NCBI GenBank assembly: GCA_028023455.1
Contig: JAQFVV010012400.1
Location: forward strand, 10,472,248-10,536,247
Source of the DNA: Epiperipatus broadwayi
Taxonomy: Eukaryota > Onychophora > Udeonychophora > Euonychophora > Peripatidae
Length of the DNA: 64,000 nt
Direction of reading: 5' to 3'
Shown here in pieces: positions 11,830 to 24,642 of the stretch (the stretch's first letter is position 1; every line of letters starts with the position of its first letter). The notes beneath the pieces were generated by a model, which did not search any database, was not told where the DNA came from, and saw nothing but the letters and a program-made list of their open reading frames with translations. The translations under genes were made by a program, and so were the position numbers.

Positions 11830-14800
11830 TATTGATTATGTATGTAAGTGATGAGGATATGTGTAAGGGACCATGATTTGCATCAATGGAAGATTATTAG
11901 TTTATCATAAAATGCTGTCTTTATTTATATGTTTCAAAAATGTATAAAGAAATAAAAGTTTTAAGAATATTTAAGAAAGACAATACGCATGAGGAAAAGA
12001 GAAATGAAATTATGGGGTTATGTTTAATAATAATAATAACAACAACAATAAAAATAATTTTTAACCGAGTTTAACGTTTGTATCTGGACGAGTATGATAT
12101 GATAATCACTAACTTAATAAGTGATAGTAAAAATCATTAGTATATATATCTAAAGTGGATGGTGCCAAAGATGTGAATGCAAGAAATTTGTCATTTTTAT
12201 TTCAAATTGTAGTATATATATGTGCGAATGTGTGTATATTTTTCTAATTAAGTTTTAGTTATTGTATTTTAATAAGGAATGGATCTTGTGGATCACGTGA
12301 GATTTTTTAAAATGTCTTCTTTTCTCCGAAGACTTCTTTAATTTTAGTAATTGCTTTTATAAATAAAACTTGATTATCTCTGGACTATCTTAAAGAAAAA
12401 ATATCTGTCACTAAGGTAAAACTGCATTACTTTTTATTAGGCTTATTATCTTTTATTAATGTTGTCATTAGAAAAGAAAAACTAAGTAGAGTAATAATAG
12501 TAATAAAGTAGGAAGAGACATTCATTTATTATTTTTTGAAAGTTATGTGTATTTCTAATACTAGAATGCTATTTATGTGTGTTATATTTTATATTATCAA
12601 GAAGATATTCTCAATTGGGATTCATATATAACATCTCTCCAGAATGATCCACCATGTATTTGTATTTTCAGGTTTTTCAAAAAATACATTCATTATGGTG
12701 ATGACAGAATCCATCCATCTCACTGCTGGTCACCCATTTTTCTTTGATCATATAAATTATATACTATTCCAATAATTAGATCATCTCGTGACATAAACAA
12801 AATGAGACAATTTCAACTTGGTTATTTATATATCCGATGAGAATTCAAGCAATTAAATATCTACTCGTTAATGTTTTTTTTTTTTTTTTGCGGTTTATAA
12901 AATTCTCAAAAGTTTGTTCCAACTATACATTAAATATATATATTCTTACACTAAATAATACATATAATATAATTCATCTAAATTAAATAATATCGAAGTA
13001 AGATGAGTGGAGTAAAACCCAGATAGAATTAATAAGGATTGACAAATGCCTTTGATTTTTAATAGGATTTTAGTCTATCTAATGAAATTGATTTAAGATA
13101 ATTTATGTATTATTGTAGCCGTTTTTATTTGAAACAAATATAAGTTGAAAAATATAGTATTTAATATTTTTAAATTATATTTAACATTTTTAATATAACA
13201 CAATTAATTTTAATAATATACACCAGTGAAGAAAGTATGACTTTATATATGGAGAGTGGTGGGTGGTGTGAAAGTCTGTGCTCATATACCCTATATATTG
13301 CATATATAGACACAGGTATATAATAAGCCTGTGTTTCAGTTATGACTTTATGCGTTTCATTGATAATCAGAAATATTTTGGCAGATTGAAAAGTGTAATA
13401 ACACACACACACAGCAATACAAATTATGCAATAACATTTGAATTAATTTAAATGATTAAAGTAATTTATGTAATAAATAATGGATTTATTAAGGCTCTAA
13501 ATTAAGCATCATTTTCACTAATCCACATTCAAATAATGTAAGTCATGCAACAAAATAAAAAAGTTAATCTCTATTTTAATAAATGATTAATAATAATCAT
13601 TGAAATGTTTACATGAAATGGTGATGTCAATGTATGAGTGCAAAAATGTATAATAATTTATTATTGATAAATACTGAACAAATGATAAAAACATTAGTGA
13701 GAAATTGTGATCTGGCCCAATTGAAGAGTGTTGCTTCTCCATGAAATGTGCACCTTGAAAGTCATTTGTCTTTTTTATATATCTTTATTTATATATTTTA
13801 AGAATGTGTGATAGAGTACAGGTTTTAAGTATATCTATAAAAAGTATATTATTCATGCTTTTTTTAATAGTTGTAATTTTACAATTTAGAATAGACATAA
13901 TTATAAATGAATCTCATTAGAGACATTAATTTCAAAATGAATGCAAGAATTTTATTTATAAAAGATATTTTCTATTAATTTCATGAAAGGTTATTATTTT
14001 TGCAGAGTCCTTTAAGTAAACATTACTATGGGTTCAATACCTATAGAAGGGTGCCTTTATACTATATTAATGATAGTAGTATCATATTATAGTTCTTTTC
14101 TACTTTTACAATCAAAGAACAGACATTCAGTGATAAACTTAAGGCTTTTACTTGCCAGCTAAAAATAGTAAAGTACCCATTTGCTAACCTCTGAATAGTT
14201 ACATAGATTGAATATAATTCACATATTGGAAAAAAAAATCCTGAGCTTGTTTGTGCCCTAAAAAAATTTGCAAGATCCACATGGCTCAGATTTGAACCTC
14301 AAGTTGTAAACATAGCATTATATGTAATAAACATTATTCTATAAGGCCTCTTATTGACTTCTAATATTAAATTAGTTAGTCACTTAAGGTCTATGTGTTT
14401 TTTTATAAAATTGTCTGTTTGCAGTAAACATGGTTAATACCTCCCATTCTAATCTGCAAGTGGTTGAGATGTTTTTAAATTTGTTCTGTTACTTATATGC
14501 TTTAAAAAAATTACAATTTGTTATGCACATTATATACATATTTTTCACTACTTGTTTTTGCCCAGATGTAACTGACATCATGCCATTACAGAGACTTTGG
14601 TTATTTTTATCTATAATCATATAATAAAATTAAGTTCAGATTCATTTTAATAATGAGTTTCAACCATGATGTTAATGAGAAGCCTATTATTCATTGGTAT
14701 AGTGTTATTGCTCTTTTATGTTGATTTTATTTTAGATATAGTTAGTGGTACAGCTAGATTTATATTTTATCTAAGGTTGCAGACATCTTGTGATTATGGT

Positions 14801-15212
14801 TGCTGAATGAGAAGTGCATTAGACCCAAAATGTTTTAATGGTTGTAGCTATTAATCAGAAACTACTCTGTGACTATAGACAAGTATAATATATTACTGAT
14901 TACTAAAGCTTACAATAGATGGTGCTCAAATAGAATTAAAGAATAGTTTAACTTTACTAAATTAAATGGTTATTGTTCAAAAGACCATATGTCATTTATG
15001 CACCACAGTGACATTTGAACCTTGATTCTGAAACTTTTAGATTTTTTGACTTTGCCACTCTATTTAGTTCATTACTCTAAGTCTAAGTTTATAGATTAAA
15101 GTTTAATCGGTCACTTCTGATGTTTAATTGTAGTATCATTTCCAGAATGATTAATGATTTAATTATATGTTGTTACTATATATATTTAGATTTTCCATGT
15201 AGTTGATATCTT
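11830..15212. other. A+T-rich spacer with a decayed repeat-unit remnant
   Basis: No gene recognised. Near 11865-11930 is a strongly decayed piece resembling the hammerhead unit (GGAAGA...TTTATCATAAAA). Short AAT/AAC runs lie near 12028-12053 and a poly-T run near 12876. Open frames (for example 13170-13412 minus and 14062-14280 minus) have no recognisable domain and look like chance frames. Confidence 0.5.
13705..13770 (+). ncRNA. Degraded hammerhead motif, isolated copy
   Basis: TTGAAGA at 13723 stands where CTGANGA is expected, so the essential first C is lost. GAAA follows at the right distance, and the flanks GATCTGG and GTCATTTGTC match the family. Almost certainly inactive. Confidence 0.4.
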
Positions 15213-15530
15213 CACATGATCACCATCTCTTATGCTAGCACATAACTGTTATTAAACAGGCAAAACTCTCCATACAGTAGTGCCATCCTGTGGCAACCAG
15301 AGTAATCAATGGATGCCAGTTGCATTAGATCTTAAAATCTACGTGCAGTGCTCTCAGATCCAAGGCTCCTCACTGACAAAGGCCACAAGCCAGAAACTAG
15401 TCTGGGGATATTGGATGAGTAGGCACTGGAAGGGGATTTTATGCACAAACCTTCTGGCATCCATTGATTACTCTGATTGGCACATGGTGGCACTACTGTA
15501 TGGAGAGTTTTGCCTGCTTAATAATAGTAT
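15213..15530. mobile_element. Foldback element, family A, copy 1
   Basis: ACAGGCAAAACTCTCCATAC at about 15256 pairs with the reverse complement ending near 15515; pairing continues through CAGTAGTGCCA and AATCAATGGATGCCAG. The left side extends to about 15213 with CATGATCACCATCTCTTATG, matching in reverse the right ends of the copies at 38.4 and 42.8 kb. The central part contains AAACTAGTCTGGGGATATTGG and AGATCTTAAAATCTACGTGC. The 90-codon open frame across it is incidental. Right end appears truncated. Confidence 0.75.
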
Positions 15531-17224
15531 CTTGCTAACACAAAGATTTTGAACATTTTTGTGTGTATACAGTTGTAGTAGCAGTAGTAGTAGTAATAAT
15601 AAAAAAAGATTAAGCTCAGACTCATTTTTATTTTATGAGTCTTACAACAAAGCTGAATTAGTGAATAACACCACCAACATGTTCATTTTTTAAAAAATGT
15701 TCTCTTTGCAATAGAAAATGAATTACTTCTAAGGTTGTGTTCTGCTGCATTTTGAGATGTTTTATCCCTTTTTTTTCTTTTACTGACAAGTATATTTGTA
15801 ATATTTTTTTAAGAAACGAATATTTGGAAGATGAATATTTAAGTTGTTTATTCTTTATCCCTCTTCTCAAATCAGCCACTACAGTAGACAACTGAATTTA
15901 TTATGCCATTAAAAAAATTCTTCAATATCAAAAAGTGTTAAGCTAGAATATCATATCTTCAAGTTTTGAAATATAAATTTGCAATTGGTTGATATAAGTT
16001 TGTTAATAACATTAAGATTATATGGGAGAAACTTTCATATTTTAAAGCTTTAATAAAGGATTATTTTAGTGCAAAAACCCTTTACAATTTCCACAGGGTT
16101 TTCTTTTATTAGATTATTTACCAATCTTCGATTATCAAATCTTTCTCCTAGTGGTAATGCATTTTTTATTCATCTTTCATTTTATTATAATAAAAGCTGT
16201 TTCATTAATTCCAATATCTTAGCCATACATTTTTTATTTTTGTAATAAAGACCTAAAAACCAACCACAAAACATGTCTACGAATTTTGCTCCAGACACTT
16301 TTTTAATATCCTATTACAATAATAAGCTGTATAACGGAAGTCTGCTACCAATATTTGTCTTAGTTATCCATTTTCAGGGGCTCAACTATTATCGAATCTG
16401 TTATTTATTAAAATTAAACAATATTAAGAAAATAAATTGTAGGTTATTGTTATCTTTAAAAATATTACTAAATGGCTTATAAATTCCATTTCACAATTAA
16501 TATTTATATATATATAATGGCATACGGATATAAACACATGGCAAATATTGTTGTTATTATTTGACAACATTTTATTATGTTTAGTGCAATATTATTTTTT
16601 AGCTTTTCCTTTACTTGTTTGTGTGTGTGTGTGTGTGTGTGTGTGGAAATGATTGAAATTTGGAATCTTTCAATGACAGAATAAATAAAAAGTACAGAGG
16701 AACTGCAAATCAACACTGATTCCTATTTAGAAGAATTTATGTTGTGCCAATTGCATAAAGATGACAGTCACATTTGAGGCCATGATTCATGCTATTAAGG
16801 ATTTCTACCTGCTGACATAAAGAACCCATGTTTGTAAGAAACTTTTGTTATACTTTCTTTGACCAGCTTTTTCATTGTTATTTATATTAAATTTTCTTCA
16901 ATCACAATCATTTGTAGTTTTGTGTATTTTCTTTTGTTTTTTAGAATCATGTTAAAAAAATAATATGAAATATGATAACTTGTAATGAGCCATATTGTTT
17001 GCAAGATTTTTGGAAGCTCCTGTAAATAGGTAATTAAAAAAACATGGGTGGTGAACTTCTGTCTTATATCTTTTACAAAAATACCAAAATAAATGTTCAG
17101 TACATTCCTTCTCATCTTCACAAATACAACTGCAGTCCAGTTCTTATATCTTTTCTTTAATATCTAAAACTTTTGTCTTTTTATCAAATAATAAGGTTCC
17201 TTTGGTCTCATTATGCTTCTTTTC
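15531..17224. other. A+T-rich spacer with AGT and GT microsatellites
   Basis: A short AGT/AAT run lies at about 15572-15602 and a (GT)n tract at about 16619-16645. No gene recognised; small open frames have low-complexity, A+T-driven composition. Confidence 0.5.
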
Positions 17225-17436
17225 ATGTGATGTGATGCACTGTGACTTCTCCTTATACTGAGTCAGGAATCTCTCAGAAACTATGCTTAGAGAAATCTGT
17301 TAGCCACTTTAACTTCCCTTTCCATTCCCCACCCTAAGTTTTCCCATATTCTTCTCTATCCTGCTTTATCCCATTTCCACAACATAATATTTGTCAACTC
17401 CACAGCCTTTATATCTAAATCCCACTTATCTTTGCC
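17225..17436 (-). pseudogene. LINE 3' end, 5'-truncated copy (family L1x)
   Basis: Minus-strand reading gives the last codons of a LINE ORF2 (about 'KDKWDLDIKAVELTNIMLW'), then the 3' untranslated end with TTAGCCACTTTAAC in plus orientation and a terminal ATGTGATGTGATG-type tail at 17225-17237. The same segment starts again at 17437, so two 3' ends stand head to tail. The copy is only about 210 bp long. Confidence 0.7.
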
Positions 17437-19090
17437 ATGTGATGTGATGTGATGCATGGTGACTTCTCCTTACACTGAGTCAGGAATTTCTCAGCAACCA
17501 TGCCTAGAGAAACTTGTTAGCCCCTTTACCTTCCATTGCCATTACCCATGCTAATTTCCCATATGCTGCTCCATCCCATTTCCACAACATAATCTTTGTC
17601 TACTCCATGGCTTTTATATCCAAATCGCTCTTATTTTTTCTCCAAACCCAGCATAAAAATCAATAACCCACTTTCTGTATAATCACTTTCCTTATATTTA
17701 TTCTTCCACAACTTCATTATTTGTATCCTTTCTACTTTCAGGTATTTACATTCTATTAACAGATACCTAATATTTTCTATGCCTTCCTTACACAACTTGC
17801 AGACTAAATCACCCACATTTTTCTATTTATGTGTATAATCCCCTATTGCTAAAGATCCCATTTGAGCCTTAAACAGTAAATTACTTTCCTTGCTATTATC
17901 ATAAATTAATTCATCCCCAATGTTCTATTTACTTCTATATATATTTAAACTCTTTTTACTCCACATACTAGTTCTCCATCTCTCCAACTCCCTATTCTTT
18001 ATTAATACATCTATTTATTCTTCTATCCCATTCCTTACCACTAGAACACTCAACAATTCTCCTAACACAATCATCCTACCTTTTGTACAAGTATACTGAC
18101 ATAAATTCTTTATCCAAATCTTGTGCATACCACATTACCTTTCTCATCCAACTTATTACCTGCCCTTTATTTATAACCCAATTAAATACTAATTTGGCTA
18201 TTCTTTCTTTATCCATAAACTGCAATGTACTGAATATTTTCATTGTGCATCCCTCATATAAAAAGTTGACTATCCCATTTCTCCTTAAATTGCCTCTTTT
18301 GCCACCCACACATCTGTATCTAATGCGTGCCTTCCTACTTCTCTTTGTACTTTTTCCAAGTAACCTAATACTCCTTTACTAACACATAACACATCATTAC
18401 CATATGTTAACCCTGCTACTGCTACTCCCTTCCATACAATTCTAGCTACATCATGTTTATTATATAAAAACATTGTTAATTTCTTTATCAATCCCTTTTT
18501 TCCTTTGCTTCATTTATCAATTGTGATTCCCATTTATCCAAGAGGTTTCTCTGATTACTTAATACGGCTCCCAAATAGTTATATCTATTCACCACACTTA
18601 ACTTTATATCCCCCAATAAAAATTATTTGTCTTCTCTTTCCCCAGTATTAATCATCATTACTTTTGGGTTTTTTTCCACTAAACTTTAATTCCCATCTCG
18701 TTACCCACCCTTGCACATGTCCTCAGCATAACTTCCATATCTTCCCTTCTTTCTGCACACAAAAAAACATCATCTGCAAATAAAAGACCCAATAATGTAT
18801 ATACTCCCTTGCCACCAATTAATAGTGTCTTTATCCCTTTTCCTAATCTTTCTATTGCTCTTCTCCATTTCTCTCAAATACAACAAAAACAAAATAGATG
18901 ACATAGGGCATTCTTGCCTTAATCCCACCCCATTTTTAACTTTAACTGATTCTTCTATATTCCCTAATTGATATGTATAATAATTATTTTCATATAATTT
19001 CTTAATAATATCCATTAAAGCTCCATCCATTTCCAAATTTACTAAACTTACCCATAATCTATTTCTATTTATCCTATTATGCTGCCATCT
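17437..19090 (-). pseudogene. Non-LTR retrotransposon ORF2 remnant (RT to C-terminus)
   Basis: Minus strand. From upstream to downstream it shows: RT residues 'VNLEMDGALMDIIKKLYENN'; the B-type motif 'GLRQECPMSSILF' where GLRQGCP is usual; the catalytic box FADD (plus 18769-18780, after a frame change); 'CAERREDMEVMLRTC'; the thumb/connection region 'YLEKVQREVGRHALD'; and a C-terminal CxxC...C motif in 'CKLCKEGIENIRYLLIEC'. At least three frame changes and stops break it. The 5' end is lost near 19090, just before the expected A motif with its first catalytic Asp. The 3' end has the ATGTGATG-type tail. The clade is uncertain: a jockey/CR1-like group is possible. Dead copy. Confidence 0.85.
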
Positions 19091-20850
19091 AGTGTCCAAT
19101 GGCCACATTGTACCCAGACTTATATTAAATAAATGACATTTGTGATTAGTATATTTTTCTATGTTGTACATTGATATATTGTTAAACTATTACTAAATTT
19201 TGTTTAAAATTAATTTAAGAAATAAACATTTTATAAATGCAAAAGAATATTTAAATAAAATTCATATCAAGTTATGTTTTCAAACATTGATCGATGTATA
19301 TTAAAAGAAAAAGGCTTGAAATTGATTCTGTTATCACTTCCTGAAAATGATGGAGTTGTGTTAATTTTTTTTTTGTTCTGCTATTAGCTACTGTTGAAAT
19401 TTGATGTTAAATGATTTATGCCAAGTAATAAAACCCCCTCTCTCCTTTTCTTTGCTTTGGCAAATAATAATAATAACATTTGTATAATTTTAACTCCTGG
19501 CAAACTAAACAGTTTGCTCTCTGCTTATTAGGCTGTTATGCGTTTTATAATTTTTCTATAATTGACACAAATTTAATGGAAATGGTGAACTGCCTTTTAA
19601 AAAAATGATTTATGATGCGAAATTGATTTATAGAGTTAATAGCCTTTTCAGCTATATAATTGATTTAAATAGTTGTCATGGAGTATTAGAATTCTGAGTA
19701 AAATTAATAATAATAATAATTATATAATGAGATAAGTAATTGTAGTAATAATTTATATAACAATTACCTTCTAATTCTTGCAATTGAATGGAATTACTAG
19801 TGTTATTGGCATATAAAATATGAGTAAAAATATAAATGAACTGTTTGTTTGCTTCCTCTTTTTACAAAATAAGATTTGGAATAATTATTACTTCTAAGTT
19901 AGCGTTTCAAATAATGTTGTATAATAGGTTTTCTATAGGATATAGTCAGCTTTGAAAATAAAATTTATTGACTACAAACAATTAATAAAAATACTTTCAA
20001 TAAACAATTTGCTTATTTCTTATCCTATTTCTATCTTTACTCAGATTATGTTCTCATGAAGAATTTGTAATATTACAGTTGTATTTTTATTTAATGCTCT
20101 ATCACTAGCATTCATACACACAATTTTAGAACTATTACCCATCAATTTAAAATAGATAGACATCCAATTGCTGATTGACATTTAAATTTTAACTTAATGT
20201 TTAGTATAATTAATTAGTTAACATCTAATATTCAATATTCATTTTAAAAAAAGGTAGAATTGATATGGTTTTTAAATTTTACTTCTTCCACAATGCATTT
20301 TAATAATTTAAAAGGCTCATTAACGTTTATGTAGTAGTTTTTAAATTGTGATAATTAAAACAAATTATATCCAAGATGGGGGAAAGCCCGACCAACTATC
20401 ATTAACAATGATGAAGTGTTATTTCTTTGTTATCATAACTAGTTGCTTAGTAACATCAACTTCCCTTCAGGCAGAAAATTTCATGTCCATAAAATTTGTC
20501 AGCATTTTCTGCAGTTTTTGTGAAAAAATCATTCATCTATATAGTTAACAAAATGTTTATTACACAGACAAAATGAAAGTTTCTAAAAATGAAAATCATC
20601 GATTTCATTTTCAGCCATTATTGATTCACTATGAGATGAATGTCTTTATGAATTTAAAGAATTTCTCTGATCCAGCAGATTCTCTTTTCCATATCAATTC
20701 AATAAATATTTTCATTTATCCATCTCACATTTTGTCTTAGAGAATATAGTTTATGGAATTTTTACATATGTATGTATTTTTAAATTTTTGTTTTTATCAG
20801 TGTATCTTTCATCTGTAACACCCAACCTTCCATTATTATACACACACATA
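19091..20850. other. A+T-rich spacer with one small open frame
   Basis: No established gene. A small frame at 20408-20548 (plus) begins MMKCYFFVIITSC and has a hydrophobic, signal-peptide-like N-terminus followed by CSFCEK. It could equally be chance sequence. AAT runs occur near 19465 and 19708. Confidence 0.4.
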
Positions 20851-21020
20851 TATAGGGGATTTGAACACTGACTTCCAAGTCCCTTTAGCTATTTACTGTA
20901 TCTCATATAACAGATACCCATGACCACACCCTTATGAAAAAGATGGTCATGTATATCGGGTATATGAGATACAATGGATGGCTGAAAGAAGCTTGAAAGT
21001 CCATGTTCAAATCCCCTATA
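20851..21020. mobile_element. 170-bp near-perfect palindrome (foldback)
   Basis: The ends are TATAGGGGATTTGAACA and its reverse complement. The arms (about 20851-20935 and 20936-21020) pair almost throughout, meeting near GAAAAAGATGGTCATG. The words GGCTGAAAGAAGCTTGAAAG and GTTCAAATCC are also found in the hammerhead repeat family (10.47 kb, 48.96 kb), so it is probably a rearranged derivative of that unit. Confidence 0.75.
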
Positions 21021-22082
21021 TTATTCAAACTCCAAGTATATAAATTATGCTTGTATTTCAAATATATATATATATATTAAATGAGGAGCAAATTCAGTGT
21101 TTTAGTGCTGACTTAAACTTTAATATCACTATCACTGTCTACTGATATCTCTTGCATTACATTTATTTCAACTGTATTATAGACTCATCAGGTATGCTAA
21201 AAATCTGAATACCTACCAGACACATGAAAACAGCATCCAGAACTTTTTATATAAATGTATTTATTTATTTTTGTAAATATACATTGCTTGCTGGCACTTT
21301 TTTTAATTGTGGTTAATCCTAGCATATAACATTAAACACCCACTATGAGCAGCAGAGACATTTGTGTCTCCTTTCAAATTCTATATGAATAGGTGATTAT
21401 CATAAGTATCTCATTAATAACTGCACAAAAATATCTGTAAACTACTTGTAAACCTATTTTATTTTGTCATTACATAAAGAGATAGTGTACATGAATTTAG
21501 TTTTAATACTACAAAAAAAAAACGTCATGAAAATGTTAGCTAAATAATAAAAGCCTTTATTTAAAACTTTTGTTTCTGTTAATGAACAATTTTCATTAAA
21601 ATTTTTTAGAGGTGAATATTTAATGGTTGTCTAAAAGCAAGGTGTGTAATGATAATACCATCTTAAGTTCAATATTCATGATTAATAAAAGTTATCACTT
21701 CAATCTTTATACTATTCCACAACTGACCGCATCAACAAAAAGTAATACCATTTGGATTAAACTACACGATAGTAGTAACAATTAAATTTTAAAAAATTGC
21801 TTTTTTAAAAAAACATTTAACAATTCAGCTAGATGATGAAAATAGTCCAATATATAGCTAGAGATTGCATTTAACCCCTTAATGTTAGCTATTTTTATGT
21901 TCGGGATTTTTAAATATATATATATTCAAATATTTTTATTAAATACATATTTAGAAAAAAAAATATCCATTTAGTTTTTAAGGATAACCTGTTGGATATT
22001 TGAAAAAAAAACATATAGGTATGTGTAATTGTAAAACAGAGTAACTACCTCCCATTGAGTTATATATGCTTTATATATGTAT
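21021..22082. other. A+T-rich spacer, no gene seen
   Basis: (TA)n at about 21062-21077. Nothing else recognised. Confidence 0.5.
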
Positions 22083-22760
22083 TTGTAAATGAAAGTAAGA
22101 AAGTGGGATTAAAAGTAAATGTTAAAAAACTAGGTTCAATGCATTTTATCAAAAGATGGAAATAAAGATTGATGATAATGATTAGAAAAAATTAACAACT
22201 ACAAATACATTGGTCAAATTTTTACTACAGATGAAAACATAGTGGATGAAATTAATCATAAAAGTAAACTTGGTTGAAGAGCTTTAGGTAGAAATAACTT
22301 AATATTAAAAGAAAATATGCCTATGTGTTTGAAAAGGAAGGTTTTTAATAAATATGTTTTAGCAGTTCTTACTTATGGATCTGAGACTTAAACACTTAAC
22401 AAAAGAACAATACAGAGATTTTAAATTACTCAATGAAGTATGGAGAAATGCATGTTAGGAATAACAAAAAGAGATCAAAAATGAAATACATGCATGAGAA
22501 AACAAACAGGTGTTATTGATATCATTGACAGGAATCAAAACTGGAGTTGGGCTGGCCATAATACTAAAAGAGATGATAATAGATGGACAGTTGAATTCAT
22601 AAACTGGATTCCAAAAGATTGTAAAAGACTCAGAAAGAGGCCACATGTGAGATGGATGGGTGGAATAAAAAAAGTGTTTGGAGGTGATGTGGAGAAAACA
22701 GAATAGAGATCAGAGAAGATGGATTGAACTCGGAGAGATCTTTATTTTGAAATGCTGACA
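22083..22760 (+). pseudogene. RTE-type LINE ORF2 C-terminal remnant
   Basis: Plus strand, several frame changes. The translation follows the C-terminal part of RTE-clade ORF2: 'KVGLKVNVKK', 'NNYKYIGQIFT', 'VLAVLTYGSET', 'SMERCMLGITKRDQK', then the hallmark 'WSWAGHNTKRDDNRWT' and 'RLRKRPHVRWMGGIKKVFGG'. The region starts after the RT catalytic motifs. Stop codons and frameshifts make it a pseudogene. The pyrimidine-rich CTAT/CTAC array follows about 150 bp downstream. Confidence 0.85.
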
Positions 22761-22912
22761 ATGATATGTCTAATTATTTAATATTTTTCCATTTGTTTAG
22801 TGCATTATATTTATTTAAAAACATGTATTTCCTAATGTATTTTAATTCTACATATCTTAGGAAATAAACAAAGTAAAATTAATTTTTTATATCTATTCAC
22901 CTTTTTATTTAT

Positions 22913-23402
22913 ATACCTATCTATCTATCTTTCTATCTATATATTCTGTCTATCCATCTATGTATTTAATCTGATCTATCTACCTATATGCCTGCCTACC
23001 TACCTGCCTACTTACCCACTTATCTGTCTACTTAGCTATTTATTTATCTATTTACCTACATAATTACCTATCTTTTTCCTACCTCTCCCCCTTTATTTCT
23101 ATCTAAATAACTATCTCCTTTTCTCCTCCTTACCTACTCATCTATTTCTCCTAACCTATCTTTCTTTTTTATTAGCAATTTTCCTTCCTTCCTTCTTATA
23201 TAAACATTCACTTACCTATCCATCTAATTATCTATATATCTGTCTGCTTACCTAATTATTTTACTTACTTCCCCCCCTCTCTGTCTTACTATCTATTTAC
23301 TTCCCTCCCTACCTAGATATCTATCGACCTATTTATATGTCTCTATCTTCCTGCCTGTTTATTTCATCTTGCTATCTCTCTCTCTTTCTATATATATATA
23401 TA
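22913..23402. repeat. Decayed tetranucleotide array (CTAT/CTAC/CTTC variants)
   Basis: Almost 490 bp of pyrimidine-rich four-base units (ctat, ctac, cttc, ctgc, ttat) with frequent substitutions, ending in CTCTCTCT and (TA)n. It is the complementary motif to the perfect GATA array at 6.7 kb but much older. Confidence 0.85.
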
Positions 23403-24368
23403 AGAACTAGAAATACCTGTTATAAATATACTGTATGTAAGTTCAAAATAATTTTAATGGTAAAAATAATAAAATCTATATCTTAATTAATCAATAGCGC
23501 TTTTGATTATGAAGTAATCCTTATCAACTGTAAAGTAATAATTAATTAAGATACATATTTTATTATATTAAGATATATATTTTATTTTTTACCTTTAAGA
23601 TTATATGTGTGTGTGTGTGTATGCCACAAAAAGGAGATTCCTGTTATTTAAAAGAAGACACTTCAAATTCTCTTTGACACCATAAAAGTATAAAGAAGCT
23701 AATTCCTAATGTCCAATCCCCGTGTTTTTGTAGCTATAGCCGTTATTGCTATGTGATTATTATTTAGTAAATAAATTGGATGGATTGATTTTTAACATAG
23801 ACATCAAACAGTACTGTCAATTTATTGCTTTTTTTCTCAGAATTTGTAATAAAAAGAACATGGTCTTTCTTCTCAGTTATCTGATAACTTTTAACTGAAT
23901 TATCAGTTAGAATTTTTTTTTTTTTGAAGACAGGACAGATATATTGAGAAAAGTATAAAAAAGATCAATAATACATAAATTACCATTATGCATTTATTTT
24001 GTAGATTATAAAACTGCATTTAATTTTATAAGCACTTATACAGTGATTAAAATATTGGATTATTAAGATATAGACTCAAGATATTATCATATTCTGAAGA
24101 ATATTTATCAAATGTAACAGAATATTGTCATACTTTGAAGAATATTTATGAAGCTGCAATAACTGTTATATTACACCAGGACACTGAGAAGATTATCAGC
24201 GAGGAAAATCTCTAACAGGATGTGATAATACATGGACTATTTCCATCATCTGTCATTAAATGTTGTACATATAGAAAATTTTAAACTTTATTTAAACTTT
24301 TCAAATACAAACAATTTGTTAGAATAACATATAAATAAGCAATGCAGGTTAGTAATTACACAATGTTT
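23403..24368. other. A+T-rich spacer, no gene seen
   Basis: A (GT)n tract lies near 23605-23620. A local duplication of ATATT(A/G)TCATA-TTNTGAAGAATATTTAT occurs at about 24074-24112 and 24120-24150. No gene. Confidence 0.5.
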
Positions 24369-24642
24369 GTAGTAGTGTTATCTACTCTTCTTCAGGTTTT
24401 GCTGGCCTGATCAGTAATAATATTTGCATAGAAGTCAAACTTACACTTTTAGATTTTTGAATATTGAATTTAAAGGAAACTCTCTAACCATCTCAGATAC
24501 TCTGTCAAAAGTCTTTGACAGAATAGAACATTGTCTTAAAATTCAATATTTAAGAATCTAAAAGTGTAAGTTCAACTCCTATGCTAATATTATCACTGGC
24601 CAGGCTAGCAACATTTGAAAAAGAATGGAGAATAATACTACT
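24369..24642. mobile_element. Foldback element, family D
   Basis: Arms of about 107 bp (24369-24475 and 24533-24642) pair through AGTAGTGTTATCTACTC, TGGCCTGATCAGT, GCATAGAAGTCAAACTTACA and TTGAATATTGAATTTAA. The spacer contains a small hairpin (TGTCAAAAGTCTTTGACA). Read outward, the ends show CTGAAGAAG, a short hairpin and, in one arm, GAAAAA. A half copy lies at 34.34-34.46 kb and is interrupted by a hAT element. Confidence 0.75.

Noticed and set aside
21120-21190. Minus-strand CTGATGAG...GAAA at hammerhead-like spacing near 21184
   Set aside because: The 15 bases between the boxes do not form a helix II, the flanks do not pair, and it does not match the 444-bp unit.
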